A program made the position numbers and the translations under genes. DNA of 22,737 nucleotides from the NCBI GenBank assembly GCA_016291475.1, contig JAEEXJ010000054.1, positions 1 to 22,737 on the forward strand, written 5' to 3'. The DNA comes from Lachnospiraceae bacterium. GTDB taxonomy: Bacteria; Bacillota_A; Clostridia; Lachnospirales; Lachnospiraceae. Shown here one piece after another: positions 6,616-15,418 of the stretch. The stretch's first letter is position 1. Each line of letters opens with the position of its first letter. The notes below the pieces were generated by a model that worked only from the letters and a program-made list of their open reading frames with translations, did not search any database and was not told where the DNA came from.

Positions 6616-8397
6616 TTATACGGTTTCGAATTTTTCTGTACTTTCATTCAGCTGCTTGGTAACATCGTTGTTTTGATCCATTGCCTCGTTGATTCCCTGG
6701 ATCTCTCCGACAATCTCGGTTGCGGCTGTCGCGGACATGTTAATCGCGGTGGAGCTTTCCTGAACTGAAGTGGAGATTGCTGAGATGCGGTCCGACATCT
6801 CATCCATTACGGAATTCAGGTTATCTGCTTTATCGGAGAACTGCATGAGCATCTCGTTAATGAGCTCTGCGGTCTCTTCGTATTTCGTTCCTGTCTCTAC
6901 GAATGCATCGTAATCGGAGAGAACATTTTCATTGATGAACTTGATAACGAGATTTGCATTATCCGCGAGATCCTTAACCGCAGTGGTAACGCGTGTGGAG
7001 ATCTGCTGAATGTTTCCTGCGGTTTCCCTGGAGCTGTCAGCAAGTGTGCTGATCTCGGTAGCAACAACGGAGAAGCCTCTTCCTGCTTCGCCTGCACGCG
7101 CTGCTTCGATGGAAGCGTTAAGTGCAAGCAGGTTTGTTTTACTTGCTATATCAAGGATATCATTGGTAAGTTCATTGATCTGGTTAACCTGCTCGGACTC
7201 CTTGACGGATGCTTCCAATACATTGGAAAGCTCTTCCATTCTGGCACCGGTACTTTCCTTCTTGACGGTAGCTTCTTTCTTAATTGCGTCTGCGGAAAGT
7301 TTGATCTCGTTTGCCTTGCGGGTGCCGGATTCGACTTCGCTGTTGATATCGCCTGTTGCTTCACGGACAATGTCAAGCTGATCTGTTAACTCTCCTGCTG
7401 CCGAAGCGACGCTGTCCATTGATGCGGCCAATTCTTCCATTGCAGCGGAAGTATTTGTAACATTGTCGGAAGCACTTCGGATCCTTTCGATCATACTCTT
7501 GGAGGAAGCTGTGAGCACAGAAGAACCGGACTTAACATCCTTGATAACTCCCTGAAGCGTAGCTATGAACTGGTTGATGCCTTGTGAAATGATGGCAAGT
7601 TCTGTGCTGGTCTTGGTCTTTATACGGGCTGTAAGATCTCCCTTGCCGTTGTTGATATTGGAAATAATGACATCGAGCTCGGAAGAAATACCCTGAATTG
7701 TCTTGTTGATGCGGAGGTAGGTAAGTATGAAGCTTGCGACGATAAGAACCAGTACGATCGCCATAACTACATACCCCTTCATGGAAACTGATTTGACGTA
7801 TCCTTCAAGGTATGCACGGAAGCCGACATTGAGCTGCACGATACCGTCATTAACGGAAGCCAGAGCTTCTTTGGATAATCCCAGATTTGTACCATAATCG
7901 CTGGAAACGTAGCTTATCGCACCCATGAGATCGTTATTAAGAATACACTCTTTCAGGTTCTCGGCTGTCTTGATATAAGCTTCAATGTTTGTACGAAGGG
8001 TGGCAACACGGTCTGCCCCGTCGGGGAGATTACCTATGAGTAAGCAATCATCCATATAATCCAGCTGAACCTTGGCGTCTGCTATGGCAGCGTCCATGTC
8101 TGCAAATTCCGCAGCGGTTATAGTGGTTCCGCCCTCCATCTGTCCGAGGTTTTTATTGATCTCGGCAGAAATTTGGATCACGTCCTTCTCCAGAGCCGCA
8201 GCCTGCACCGCACAATTGAGTTCACCGTCGCTTGCGATCAATGCCTGATTTATCGCACTGTTCATGGATTTATAATTTATGAAAGCATAAATGATGAAAG
8301 CGATAAGGATAAGTGCGTAGACGACAAAATTCTGGAAAGTTATAGATTGGAAAAAATTTCCCTTATTGGTCTCTTTTCCCATTTGCGAGTTACTCAT
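6616..8397 (-). CDS. Methyl-accepting chemotaxis protein
   Basis: A 593-residue transmembrane chemoreceptor. Its order is: short cytoplasmic N-terminus, TM1 (about 22-41), extracellular helical sensor (about 42-207, four-helix-bundle-like), TM2 (209-229), HAMP linker (about 230-285) and a long cytoplasmic signalling coiled coil. The kinase-contacting tip is clear near 408-452, with [20 protein letters not shown] followed by [12 protein letters not shown]. Numerous Ala/Glu/Gln heptads supply methylation sites. There is no CheR-binding pentapeptide at the C-terminus. The ligand is unknown. The gene stands alone, so its CheA/CheW partners are elsewhere; it implies a motile or formerly motile host. 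TAAGGAGGGCAC lies upstream of the ATG on the minus strand. Confidence 0.95.
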   Translation of the reverse strand: MSNSQMGKETNKGNFFQSITFQNFVVYALILIAFIIYAFINYKSMNSAINQALIASDGELNCAVQAAALEKDVIQISAEINKNLGQMEGGTTITAAEFADMDAAIADAKVQLDYMDDCLLIGNLPDGADRVATLRTNIEAYIKTAENLKECILNNDLMGAISYVSSDYGTNLGLSKEALASVNDGIVQLNVGFRAYLEGYVKSVSMKGYVVMAIVLVLIVASFILTYLRINKTIQGISSELDVIISNINNGKGDLTARIKTKTSTELAIISQGINQFIATLQGVIKDVKSGSSVLTASSKSMIERIRSASDNVTNTSAAMEELAASMDSVASAAGELTDQLDIVREATGDINSEVESGTRKANEIKLSADAIKKEATVKKESTGARMEELSNVLEASVKESEQVNQINELTNDILDIASKTNLLALNASIEAARAGEAGRGFSVVATEISTLADSSRETAGNIQQISTRVTTAVKDLADNANLVIKFINENVLSDYDAFVETGTKYEETAELINEMLMQFSDKADNLNSVMDEMSDRISAISTSVQESSTAINMSATAATEIVGEIQGINEAMDQNNDVTKQLNESTEKFETV

Positions 8398-8636
8398 ACA
8401 AAGTGCCCTCCTTAAAGTGAATTACGACTGACACGAACTTATATAGTAATACTACGAACCAGGAACATTGAGAACAAATATTATCCGTAAAACGAAAAAA
8501 TGAATCTGTAGAGACGAAGACAATGCAGAAAATACTGCAATATTATAATAACAACTATAAAAATGGGGTGCAATAAAGAAATGCTGATTTTATGAGGATT
8601 TTTCATATTTTTGATGCCAAAAATATAAATTTTGAC
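8398..8636 (-). other. Non-coding region upstream of the chemoreceptor gene
   Basis: About 240 nt without a gene. It holds the receptor's ribosome binding site, a TATAAT on the minus strand (8547-8542) without a convincing -35, and an inverted repeat TGCAG-AAAATA-CTGCA (8524-8539) that may be an operator. An ACGGATAA on the minus strand (8488-8481) resembles a flagellar sigma -10, but no TAAA lies at the right distance. I see no RNA gene. Confidence 0.5.
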
Positions 8637-8668
8637 GCAAAAAAGGACTATCCCTCGGGACAGCCCTT
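8637..8668 (-). terminator. Intrinsic terminator of the acidic protein gene
   Basis: On the minus strand GGGCTGTC pairs with GATAGTCC (two G-U pairs, plus one inner C-G) around a CGAG loop, followed by seven Ts. It lies about 30 nt after the stop of the gene at 8700-9041. Confidence 0.8.
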
Positions 8669-8699
8669 GCAGCGTATTGTTTTACCGGCAGAAAACAGA

Positions 8700-9041
8700 T
8701 CAGCAATAGTAAACGTCATCACCGATCTCAAATGAATCGACGGGGGTTCCTTCATCAAGATTCTCGACACCGACATAATACATGTCTTCATCTGTAACGA
8801 ATTCCGAGAATGTGTCGTAATCCTCGCTGAGGAGATCCTCGACAGCCGCATCGTAATCATCTTCACTGTCATATTCGGAGTGAACTACGACTGCACCGAC
8901 TCTTGCCCTTGTTATGGAGACCGCCTCGCCGTCTTCATCCTTGGCGATGACACTTGCATCCGCATCCTCTTCAAAATTCTCAACCCAGAGATAAAAGTCA
9001 TCGTAGTCCGATACAAAACCGTTATTAAGTGATACTTCCAT
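8700..9041 (-). CDS. Small highly acidic hypothetical protein
   Basis: A 113-residue protein I do not recognise. By my count about 35 residues are Asp or Glu, against 3 Lys/Arg, so the isoelectric point must be very low. Acidic runs alternate with beta-like segments (ARVGAVVVHSEY, DMYYVGVENL), and the protein ends in VYYC. There is no signal peptide or membrane segment, so it should be cytoplasmic. Its own AGGAG site (minus strand, 9 nt before the ATG) and its own terminator make it a real monocistronic gene. It diverges from methylglyoxal synthase. Calcium binding, DNA mimicry or a folding partner role would be guesses; I assign none. Confidence 0.72.
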   Translation of the reverse strand: MEVSLNNGFVSDYDDFYLWVENFEEDADASVIAKDEDGEAVSITRARVGAVVVHSEYDSEDDYDAAVEDLLSEDYDTFSEFVTDEDMYYVGVENLDEGTPVDSFEIGDDVYYC

Positions 9042-9149
9042 AAGCTTATGCTCCTGTATATTTAATTCATTTGGTACGTCATCTGAATAATATTACAGAA
9101 GCATAGGATTACACAATAGGATTTTTTTGCACCCCTAAAGGCCTGTGCA

Positions 9150-9158
9150 TGATATAAT
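9150..9158 (+). promoter_or_regulatory. Extended -10 promoter of mgsA
   Basis: TGATATAAT is a perfect extended -10 (TATAAT at 9153-9158), about 34 nt before the mgsA ATG. No good -35 is present at normal spacing, as expected for extended -10 promoters. Confidence 0.7.
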
Positions 9159-9191
9159 GAAAAAAATGTTCGGGACCGGAGGTACCCTTTT

Positions 9192-9662
9192 ATGGCAGAT
9201 ACCATTACTCTTACTATAGGAAAACAGAAAAACATTGCGCTTATCGCTCATGACGGGAAAAAGCCGGAGCTGATCCAGTGGTGCAAGGATAATGCCGAGA
9301 CATTAAAGAATCACTTCCTGTGCGGAACCGGCACGACGGCACGTATGATCACCGATGCCACAGGACTTCCCGTAAGAGGCTATAATTCGGGTCCTTTGGG
9401 CGGAGATCAGCAGATAGGTGCCAAGATAGTCGAGGGAAAGATCGATTTCGTAATCTTTTTCTCGGATCCTCTTACCGCTGCGCCTCACGATCCCGATGTA
9501 AAAGCTCTGATGAGAATCGCTCAGGTTTATGACATTCCCTTTGCCAATAACAAGGCAACGGCGGATTTCCTGATCCACTCATCATATATGGACGAAGAGT
9601 ACGATCACGATGTAATTAATTTCAAACAAAATATCGCAAACAGAGCGCAGACTCTGCTCTAA
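9192..9662 (+). CDS. mgsA: Methylglyoxal synthase
   Basis: A 156-residue cytoplasmic enzyme converting dihydroxyacetone phosphate to methylglyoxal and phosphate, a bypass of lower glycolysis used when phosphate is short or sugar phosphates accumulate. Family residues are all visible: IALIAHD (His20, Asp21), phosphate-binding CGTGTTARMI (about 44-53), GPLGGDQQIG with catalytic Asp72, FFSDPL (Asp92), APHDPD (His99, Asp102) and IPFANNKATAD. Length matches the family (about 150). GGAGGT lies about 10 nt before the ATG, slightly long. It has its own promoter, and no clear terminator separates it from the riboflavin leader. Confidence 0.96.
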   Translation: MADTITLTIGKQKNIALIAHDGKKPELIQWCKDNAETLKNHFLCGTGTTARMITDATGLPVRGYNSGPLGGDQQIGAKIVEGKIDFVIFFSDPLTAAPHDPDVKALMRIAQVYDIPFANNKATADFLIHSSYMDEEYDHDVINFKQNIANRAQTLL

Positions 9663-9664
9663 TG

Positions 9665-9673
9665 TGATATAAT
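9665..9673 (+). promoter_or_regulatory. Extended -10 promoter of the riboflavin operon
   Basis: TGATATAAT again, 20 nt before the first aptamer helix. It begins within a few nt of the mgsA stop. The -35 region (near 9645-9650) is inside mgsA and poor. Confidence 0.65.
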
Positions 9674-9693
9674 GCATAATAACTTAATAAATT

Positions 9694-9801
9694 ATCTTCA
9701 GGGCAGGGTGTGATTCCCTACCGGCGGTAAAGCCCGCGAGCCGAAATGGCATGATCCGGTGAGATTCCGGGGCCGACAGTATAGTCTGGATGAAAGAAGA
9801 T
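9694..9801 (+). promoter_or_regulatory. FMN riboswitch (RFN element)
   Basis: The FMN aptamer is recognisable throughout. P1 is ATCTTC (9694-9699) with GAAGAT (9796-9801). Conserved core segments include AGGGCAGGGTG, ACCGGCGGTAAAGCCCGCGA, CCGGTGAGATTC and GGCCGACAGTATAGTCTGGA. In this class FMN binding favours termination or hides the ribosome binding site, so the operon is shut when flavin is plentiful. CCGGGG (9767-9772) inside the aptamer is complementary to CCCCGG of the first terminator (9823-9828), a plausible antiterminator pairing. Confidence 0.96.
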
Positions 9802-9820
9802 TTGTTGCTTTTTGCATGTC

Positions 9821-9855
9821 TGCCCCGGGTGCGCTTATGCCCGGGGTTTTATTTT
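9821..9855 (+). terminator. First terminator of the FMN leader
   Basis: CCCCGGG (9823-9829) pairs with CCCGGGG (9840-9846), followed by TTTTATTTT. It is the expected expression platform 20 nt after the aptamer. Confidence 0.88.
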
Positions 9856-9889
9856 CCCAATAGGAATCGTCATGCGTAAAGTTTATACG

Positions 9890-9924
9890 GATGTCTTGAA
9901 AGATAATTTCAAGGCATCTTTTTT
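9890..9924 (+). terminator. Second terminator, directly before ribD
   Basis: A 12-bp stem (9890-9901 with 9907-9918, one G-U pair), a GATAA loop and six Ts. It ends about 4 nt before the ribD ribosome binding site (GCGGAGG, 9928-9934), so transcripts that pass the first terminator meet another. Confidence 0.85.
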
Positions 9925-9939
9925 AATGCGGAGGAAAGT

Positions 9940-11046
9940 ATGAATGATGAATATTACATGAGAAGGGCGCTGGAACTTGCAGCTCGGGGAAGAGGTTATA
10001 CAAACCCTAATCCCATGGTGGGTGCGGTGATCGTAAAAGAAGGACGGATCATCGGTGAAGGTTATCACGAAAGATACGGAGGACTCCATGCCGAGAGGAA
10101 TGCTCTGAAGAACTGTACGGAAAGTCCCGAAGGAGCAACGGTCTACGTGACCCTGGAACCCTGCTGTCATCACGGTAAAACTCCGCCGTGCACGGATGCG
10201 TTAATTGAAGCCGGGATTGGAAAGGCAGTTGTGGGGATGCTTGATGTAAATCCCATAGTCGCAGGAAAAGGTGTAAAGATCCTTGAAGATCATGGGATTG
10301 AAGTTGTCACGGGAGTGCTGGAAGAAGAATGCCGAAGGCTGAACCGGGTCTTCATTAAATATATTACGGAAAAGCTCCCCTATGTTGTTATGAAGTATGG
10401 AATGACCGCGGATGGGAAGATAGCCACAGTCACAGGCGAGTCGAAGTGGATAACCGGCTCTTCATCACGCGAAAATGTTCATAGAACAAGGCATTCGCTT
10501 ATGGGAATCATGGTTGGAATAGGAACCGTTTTGGCAGATGATCCAATGCTTGATTGCAGACTTCCGGAGGGCGGGAAAAATCCGGCCAGGATCATATGTG
10601 ACAGCACCCTCAGAACTCCCTTGGATTCTAAGATCGTGAAAACTTCATCCGAGATCCGGACTATCATCGCAACAGTATCGGAAGATGCACCGAGGATAAA
10701 AGAATACGAAAGCAGGGGCTGTGAAGTAGTGAGAACTACTTCTGTCTGCGGAAGGGTGAATCTGGAAGAACTTATGAGGATCCTAGGTGAAAAAGGAATC
10801 GACAGTATCTTACTTGAAGGGGGAGCGGAACTAAACTTCAGTGCACTGGAATCACGGGTGGTTGACGAAGTTCACACTTATATAGCTCCCAAGATATTCG
10901 GGGGGGATGCGAAAACTCCCGTGGGCGGAAATGGCATAGAAAATATAGGTGATGCGGTGATGTTAAGGCCTGTATGTATCACGAGGTTTGATGATGACAT
11001 TTTTATTGAAAGTGAGGTGAGATACGGTGTTCACGGGGATAGTTGA
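9940..11046 (+). CDS. ribD: Bifunctional diaminohydroxyphosphoribosylaminopyrimidine deaminase / 5-amino-6-(5-phosphoribosylamino)uracil reductase
   Basis: A 368-residue riboflavin enzyme catalysing the second and third steps from GTP. The N-terminal deaminase domain (1-145) has the zinc site His50-Ala-Glu52 and the cysteines of PCCHHGKTPPC (Cys75, Cys84). The C-terminal NADPH-dependent reductase domain (about 148-365) begins PYVVMKYGMTADGKIAT and contains GESKWITGSSSRENVH and ILLEGGAELN. Length is standard. The start has GCGGAGG 5-6 nt upstream. It overlaps ribE by 20 nt, so the two are translationally coupled. Expression depends on the FMN riboswitch and two terminators ahead of it. Confidence 0.97.
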   Translation: MNDEYYMRRALELAARGRGYTNPNPMVGAVIVKEGRIIGEGYHERYGGLHAERNALKNCTESPEGATVYVTLEPCCHHGKTPPCTDALIEAGIGKAVVGMLDVNPIVAGKGVKILEDHGIEVVTGVLEEECRRLNRVFIKYITEKLPYVVMKYGMTADGKIATVTGESKWITGSSSRENVHRTRHSLMGIMVGIGTVLADDPMLDCRLPEGGKNPARIICDSTLRTPLDSKIVKTSSEIRTIIATVSEDAPRIKEYESRGCEVVRTTSVCGRVNLEELMRILGEKGIDSILLEGGAELNFSALESRVVDEVHTYIAPKIFGGDAKTPVGGNGIENIGDAVMLRPVCITRFDDDIFIESEVRYGVHGDS

Positions 11047-11656
11047 AGAACTGGGAACGGTGCGGAGTCTTAGGAGAACAAGCAGCGAAAGCAGATTGTG
11101 TATCGGTGCTAAGAAGATCCTCTCTGACATTCATGTCGGAGATTCCATAGCTGTTAACGGAGTATGTCTGACCGTTGTTTTATTTTCCGAAGGGGAATTT
11201 ACGGTGGATGTGATGAATGAAACCTTTATGAGATCGAGTCTGGGAAGTCTCCGCATCGGTGACGAGGTGAACCTGGAGAGGGCCATGGCTGCGGACGGAA
11301 GATTTGGCGGACACATAGTGAGCGGACATATCGACGGGACGGCAAGGATCAAATCGATAATAAATGACGGAAATGCCAAGTGGTATGAGATCAATGCCGG
11401 ATCTGAGCTTATTGAGGGAATAGTGATGAAAGGCTCCGTAGCGATAGACGGGATAAGTCTTACGGTATCAAAGGTAACGGCACAGAGCTTTGCAGTTTCG
11501 ATAATCCCACACACACTTGATGCAACGGTTCTTCGCGGTAAAAGGCCGGGGGATGTGGTGAACATTGAAACCGACATTATAGGAAAGTATGTTAAGCAGT
11601 TTGTAAAAGAAGGAAAGGAGAGCGTGTATGACAGGATCGGTAAAGGATGCTATTGA
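11027..11656 (+). CDS. ribE: Riboflavin synthase, alpha subunit (GTG start)
   Basis: A 209-residue enzyme dismutating two 6,7-dimethyl-8-ribityllumazine molecules into riboflavin and the pyrimidine precursor. It starts with the signature [10 protein letters not shown] from a GTG codon inside the end of ribD, with GTGAGGTGAG upstream. Two tandem lumazine-binding barrels are visible: the first has the [14 protein letters not shown] segment and the second the related [15 protein letters not shown] segment, with [13 protein letters not shown] between them. It overlaps ribBA by 29 nt. Called ribE here; B. subtilis literature uses ribE or ribB for the same enzyme. Confidence 0.96.
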   Translation: MFTGIVEELGTVRSLRRTSSESRLCIGAKKILSDIHVGDSIAVNGVCLTVVLFSEGEFTVDVMNETFMRSSLGSLRIGDEVNLERAMAADGRFGGHIVSGHIDGTARIKSIINDGNAKWYEINAGSELIEGIVMKGSVAIDGISLTVSKVTAQSFAVSIIPHTLDATVLRGKRPGDVVNIETDIIGKYVKQFVKEGKESVYDRIGKGCY

Positions 11657-12821
11657 GGAACTTAAAAAAGGAAAACTGATCCTCGTTACGGATGATGAGG
11701 ATCGGGAAAACGAAGGTGATCTGATCTGTGCCGCGGAATTTGCTACTACGGAGAATGTAAATTTCATGGCGTCGAAAGCAAAGGGCCTTATATGCATGCC
11801 CATGAGCCGGGAGACTGCGGATCGTTTGAACTTTTATCCGATGGTTCAGGTAAATACCGACAATCATGAAACGGCATTTACGGTTTCGGTGGATCACAAA
11901 GATACCACAACCGGAATCTCTGCAGCAGAGCGAGGACTTACCGCGAGGATGGTGGTGAGTGAAGATTCATCGGCAGATGATTTCAGAAGACCGGGCCATA
12001 TGTTTCCTCTTGTTGCAAGAGAAGGCGGAGTATTGGTAAGAGGCGGTCACACGGAAGCTACCGTGGATCTGTTAAGACTTGCGGGACTTAAAGAGTGCGG
12101 TCTTTGCTGTGAGATCATGGCAGAGGACGGAACCATGATGCGTAAGGAAATGCTTGAAGAATTTGCGGATGAGTACGGACTTGTGATGATATCCATCGCT
12201 CAGATAAAGGAATACAGGAAGGTATTTGATACCATCGTTGAATGTGCATCCATTGCTAAGATGCCCACCAAGTATGGCGAGTTCAAGGTACATTGCTACG
12301 TCAATAAGATCACGGGTGAACATCACGTTGCGCTTGTGAAGGGAGATATCGGCGACGGTAAAGATGTTCTGTGCAGAGTTCATTCCGAATGCCTTACCGG
12401 TGATGTGTTCGGATCCATGAGGTGCGATTGCGGACAGCAGCTTGAGACCGCGCTTAAGATGATCGAAGCCGAGGGCAGAGGGATTCTTTTGTATATGAGG
12501 CAGGAGGGCAGAGGCATCGGACTGGTCAACAAACTTAAGGCATATAAGCTTCAGGAAGAAGGAATGGATACTCTGGAAGCAAATATCGCTCTGGGATTCC
12601 CCGGAGACATGAGGGAGTACTATGTGGGGGCCCAGATCCTTAGAGAGATCGGAGTTAAATCGCTTAATCTGTTGACCAACAATCCGGATAAGGTTTATCA
12701 GCTTGAAGATTACGGGATTTCTATCAATAAAAGAGTGCCTATCGAGATTGAAGCCAATGTGTACGATCTATTTTATCTGCAGACAAAGAGAGCCAGAATG
12801 GGACATCTGTTAAAAGTGTAA
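11628..12821 (+). CDS. ribBA: Bifunctional 3,4-dihydroxy-2-butanone-4-phosphate synthase / GTP cyclohydrolase II
   Basis: A 397-residue fusion supplying both riboflavin precursors. Residues 1-200 form the butanone phosphate synthase (acidic metal site [11 protein letters not shown] near 22-32, [17 protein letters not shown] near 120-136, HTEATVDL near 141-148). Residues 205-397 form GTP cyclohydrolase II, with zinc cysteines 255, 266 and 268 in [11 protein letters not shown] and SMRCDCG, and the conserved RQEGRGIGL. The ATG lies inside ribE behind a GGAG. Order ribD-ribE-ribBA-ribH is the usual Firmicutes arrangement. Nothing is truncated. Confidence 0.97.
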   Translation: MTGSVKDAIEELKKGKLILVTDDEDRENEGDLICAAEFATTENVNFMASKAKGLICMPMSRETADRLNFYPMVQVNTDNHETAFTVSVDHKDTTTGISAAERGLTARMVVSEDSSADDFRRPGHMFPLVAREGGVLVRGGHTEATVDLLRLAGLKECGLCCEIMAEDGTMMRKEMLEEFADEYGLVMISIAQIKEYRKVFDTIVECASIAKMPTKYGEFKVHCYVNKITGEHHVALVKGDIGDGKDVLCRVHSECLTGDVFGSMRCDCGQQLETALKMIEAEGRGILLYMRQEGRGIGLVNKLKAYKLQEEGMDTLEANIALGFPGDMREYYVGAQILREIGVKSLNLLTNNPDKVYQLEDYGISINKRVPIEIEANVYDLFYLQTKRARMGHLLKV

Positions 12822-12840
12822 TGTATTGAAAGGAGATAAT

Positions 12841-13302
12841 ATGAATACATTTGAAGGAAAGTTAGTATCGGAAGGAATCAAGGTTGGAATCGTTGCAGCG
12901 AGATTTAATGAGTTCATCACATCGAAACTCCTTGGAGGTGCGCTTGATGCTCTTACGAGAGAGAATGTAAAAGAAGATGATGTGGATGTGGCATGGGTGC
13001 CGGGTGCATTCGAGATTCCGCTTATAGCATCCAAGATGGCTAAGAGCGGTAAGTATGATGCGATCATTTGTCTTGGCGCTGTTATCCGAGGTTCGACTTC
13101 ACATTATGATTATGTGTGTGCCGAAGTATCAAAGGGGATCGCACAGGTAAGCCTGAATGAAGGAATTCCGGTGATGTTCGGAGTGCTAACCACGGATACA
13201 ATAGAGCAGGCAATAGAAAGAGCCGGAACCAAAGCCGGAAATAAGGGCTTTGAATGCGGACAGGGTGCCATCGAGATGGTGAATTTGATTAAACAGATTT
13301 AA
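12841..13302 (+). CDS. ribH: 6,7-dimethyl-8-ribityllumazine synthase
   Basis: A 153-residue enzyme condensing the pyrimidine intermediate with dihydroxybutanone phosphate to lumazine; the family forms pentamers or 60-mer shells. Visible: [13 protein letters not shown] (about 15-27), WVPGAFEIP (52-60), and [15 protein letters not shown] with the catalytic-site His88. Length is typical. The start is ATG 12841 after AAAGGAGAT; the in-frame TTG at 12826 lies upstream of that site and is rejected. It is the last gene of the operon; no classical terminator follows, only a partial REP-like repeat before the convergent CmpB-type gene. Confidence 0.97.
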   Translation: MNTFEGKLVSEGIKVGIVAARFNEFITSKLLGGALDALTRENVKEDDVDVAWVPGAFEIPLIASKMAKSGKYDAIICLGAVIRGSTSHYDYVCAEVSKGIAQVSLNEGIPVMFGVLTTDTIEQAIERAGTKAGNKGFECGQGAIEMVNLIKQI

Positions 13303-13310
13303 GTATGAAG

Positions 13311-13324
13311 CGTCCCCACTGTCA
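13311..13324 (+). repeat. Partial copy of the REP-like repeat
   Basis: CGTCCCCACTGTCA is identical to the outer end (15483-15496) of the long hairpin at 15432-15496. It lies in the 24-nt gap between two convergent genes, directly before the stop codon of the CmpB-type gene. Confidence 0.7.
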
Positions 13325-13326
13325 CA

Positions 13327-13872
13327 TTATATATTACTTCCAAGCCAGATCCTGGCTGTCAGATCGATAAAGAACAACGCTGCGATGATGATAAAGCCAA
13401 TGTTATGAGCTTTTGATGCTCTGAATTTATCTTGAAGTTTTTTGATAGCAGGATGTATCAGGCAAAGTGCAACCCAGATGAGAAGTCCGAACATCAGTGA
13501 AGGGACGAGTGCGATCCTTCCGTCGAAGTTCAGGAATTCTGCGTGGTAATCCCACATGGGATCCATTCCCGCAGCTTCGATAATGTAACTGGCTATGAGT
13601 TCGGCGGTTGCTGCCACCACGGCACCTACTATGAATACGAGTAAGGGTTTCTTTACTCTCAGGAGTTTGAAGACTCCCAGTATTATGAAAAAGCCGATTC
13701 CGTATATGGGAAGCCAGGGTCCGAAGAGGAAGCCTCTGTTGATGAAACCTCTACGGTGATATATCAGGCAACACCAGATGGATTCATAAACCCAGCCGAA
13801 GAAACAGTAGGTCAGAAAGCATTCCATGTTGTCCCTGAACAGATTCCAGATCTTTTGTTTTTTGTTTTCCAT
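13327..13872 (-). CDS. CmpB-type putative ABC transporter permease family membrane protein
   Basis: A 181-residue integral membrane protein. FFGWVYESIWC near 24-34 and the strongly conserved RGFINRGFLFGPWLPIYGIG near 41-60 match the CmpB-type (PF06541-like) family common in Clostridia. About five hydrophobic segments are visible: near 18-36, 50-70, 77-97, 119-139 and 158-177. The family is often labelled ABC transporter permease, but no ATPase is adjacent and its function is not established, so the name should be taken as a family label. CGGAGTG precedes the ATG on the minus strand. It diverges from the GH43 gene at a symmetric promoter dyad. Confidence 0.8.
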   Translation of the reverse strand: MENKKQKIWNLFRDNMECFLTYCFFGWVYESIWCCLIYHRRGFINRGFLFGPWLPIYGIGFFIILGVFKLLRVKKPLLVFIVGAVVAATAELIASYIIEAAGMDPMWDYHAEFLNFDGRIALVPSLMFGLLIWVALCLIHPAIKKLQDKFRASKAHNIGFIIIAALFFIDLTARIWLGSNI

Positions 13873-13907
13873 ATATGCACTCCGATAAAGTATTTATATA
13901 CCTGTTT

Positions 13908-13940
13908 GATTATAACACACTGTCACATCGTGTTATAATC
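13908..13940. promoter_or_regulatory. Symmetric divergent promoter/operator dyad
   Basis: GATTATAACAC (13908-13918) and GTGTTATAATC (13930-13940) are perfect inverted copies separated by 11 nt. Each arm contains an extended -10 (TGTTATAAT) pointing outward: one at 13934-13939 for the GH43 gene, and its mirror at 13914-13909 for the CmpB-type gene. Both genes begin about 30-37 nt downstream of their box. Confidence 0.7.
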
Positions 13941-13969
13941 TATAAGGATATGAAAGCGAGGGATTATCT

Positions 13970-15418
13970 ATGCAGACAAACAGTAATAAGGAATTTATAA
14001 AAGGAGCAAATCCTTATCTGCCTTTATGGGAGCATATACCTGACGGTGAACCCAGAGTATTTGAGCATAACGGGGAGAAGAGGGTATACATATACGGATC
14101 CCACGATATTGAAAGAGATAAGTATTGCGGAAGAAATTATGTTGTATGGTCTGCTCCCGTAGATGATCTGACAAATTGGAAATATCACGGAGTATCCTAT
14201 GAGACACATTATGATTCCATCCTTTATGCACCTGATGTGGTCAAGAAGGGGGATACATACTATCTGTATGCTGCCGAAAGATGCGGAAGCCTGGTTGTGG
14301 TTGCTTCGTCTAAGAATCCATGGGGACCTTTTGAGAATCCTGTAGAAACAAAACTCGGATTCGATCCGGGAGTATTGGTTGATGATGACGGCAAGGTATA
14401 TGCATATTGGGGTGGATGCGCCGCTCCCTGTTATATTGCTGAGATGGAAGATGACATGGCAACCATTAAGGAAGGTACTCTTGTAGAAAATCCTCTCGGA
14501 CATTCCATATGTCCATGGGATCCTGTAGATGACGGACATATCGATCTTATCGATGCATTTTTTGAAGCATCCAGTCCAAGAAAAGTACTGGGTAAATATG
14601 TATATATCTATTCGAAGCGTTATGACGTTCCTGTTCCTGAACTCGGCGTATTCGAACCCTGCAACGGATTCTTATCATACCGTATAAGTGATACTCCTTT
14701 CGGACCTTTCCATGACGGAGGAGACTTCAGCTTTAACGGAGGAGAGATACTTCATGATAGCGAAGGCCTTGGGACAATGACCTACAGATGGGGAAATAAT
14801 CACGGCTCCATAATGGAGGTAAACGGAAAGTGGTATGTTTTCTACCATCGTCAGACCGGTGTGAATGAGTATTCACGACAGGCTATGATGGAGCCCATCG
14901 ATGTTGCGCTGGGAAGTGACGGAAGATTATATATCGGAGACATTAAATATCTGAACGGGGAACCTGTTTCATCAAAGCCTGTTGAGATGACTTCACAGGG
15001 CCCGCACGTAAACGGACTTGATGCGTATAAGTGGATCTCCGCAGGCTATGCATGTCATCTGTTCGGAAGCAGAAAAAATGCCTACATACGTCCGGTTTAC
15101 GAACAGGATGATAACATCTCCGCTCCCATCGAAAACATCACGGGCGGAACAACGGTTGGATTCAGATATTTACAGTTTGGAAGTAATCCCGCCCAAACTG
15201 TTACGGTAGTTCTTGAGGATAAAAAGAAAGTAAAGATCAAAGTCCGAATAGATTCTTATAAGGGAAGAGTGATCTCCGAAATTGATCTCGACGGAAGTGA
15301 GACTGTTAAGAGTGCGGCACTTTCAACCGGAGTGATTGGGAAGCACGCGGTATATTTTGAATTTTGTTCGGAAGACCTTGAAGAGACCTTCGTGTTCGAC
15401 AGATTTACGTTTGATTGA
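13970..15418 (+). CDS. Glycoside hydrolase family 43 protein with C-terminal beta-sandwich
   Basis: A 482-residue five-bladed-propeller glycosidase, probably a beta-xylosidase or alpha-L-arabinofuranosidase type. Candidate catalytic residues are Asp25 (IPDGEPRVF, general base), Asp132 (LGFDPGVLVDDDG, pKa modulator) and Glu199 (AFFEASSPR, general acid). Propeller-type repeats include YAPDVVKKGDTYYLYA and NNHGSIMEVNGKWYVFYHRQ. Residues about 340-482 look like a CBM6-like beta-sandwich. There is no signal peptide, so it should act inside the cell on imported oligosaccharides, as expected for a plant-fibre degrader. GAGGG lies 7 nt before the ATG. No transporter gene is adjacent. Confidence 0.88.
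   Translation: MQTNSNKEFIKGANPYLPLWEHIPDGEPRVFEHNGEKRVYIYGSHDIERDKYCGRNYVVWSAPVDDLTNWKYHGVSYETHYDSILYAPDVVKKGDTYYLYAAERCGSLVVVASSKNPWGPFENPVETKLGFDPGVLVDDDGKVYAYWGGCAAPCYIAEMEDDMATIKEGTLVENPLGHSICPWDPVDDGHIDLIDAFFEASSPRKVLGKYVYIYSKRYDVPVPELGVFEPCNGFLSYRISDTPFGPFHDGGDFSFNGGEILHDSEGLGTMTYRWGNNHGSIMEVNGKWYVFYHRQTGVNEYSRQAMMEPIDVALGSDGRLYIGDIKYLNGEPVSSKPVEMTSQGPHVNGLDAYKWISAGYACHLFGSRKNAYIRPVYEQDDNISAPIENITGGTTVGFRYLQFGSNPAQTVTVVLEDKKKVKIKVRIDSYKGRVISEIDLDGSETVKSAALSTGVIGKHAVYFEFCSEDLEETFVFDRFTFD

Noticed and set aside
8481..8510. Flagellar sigma factor promoter for the chemoreceptor
   Set aside because: ACGGATAA on the minus strand partly matches the -10, but no TAAA is found about 15 nt upstream.
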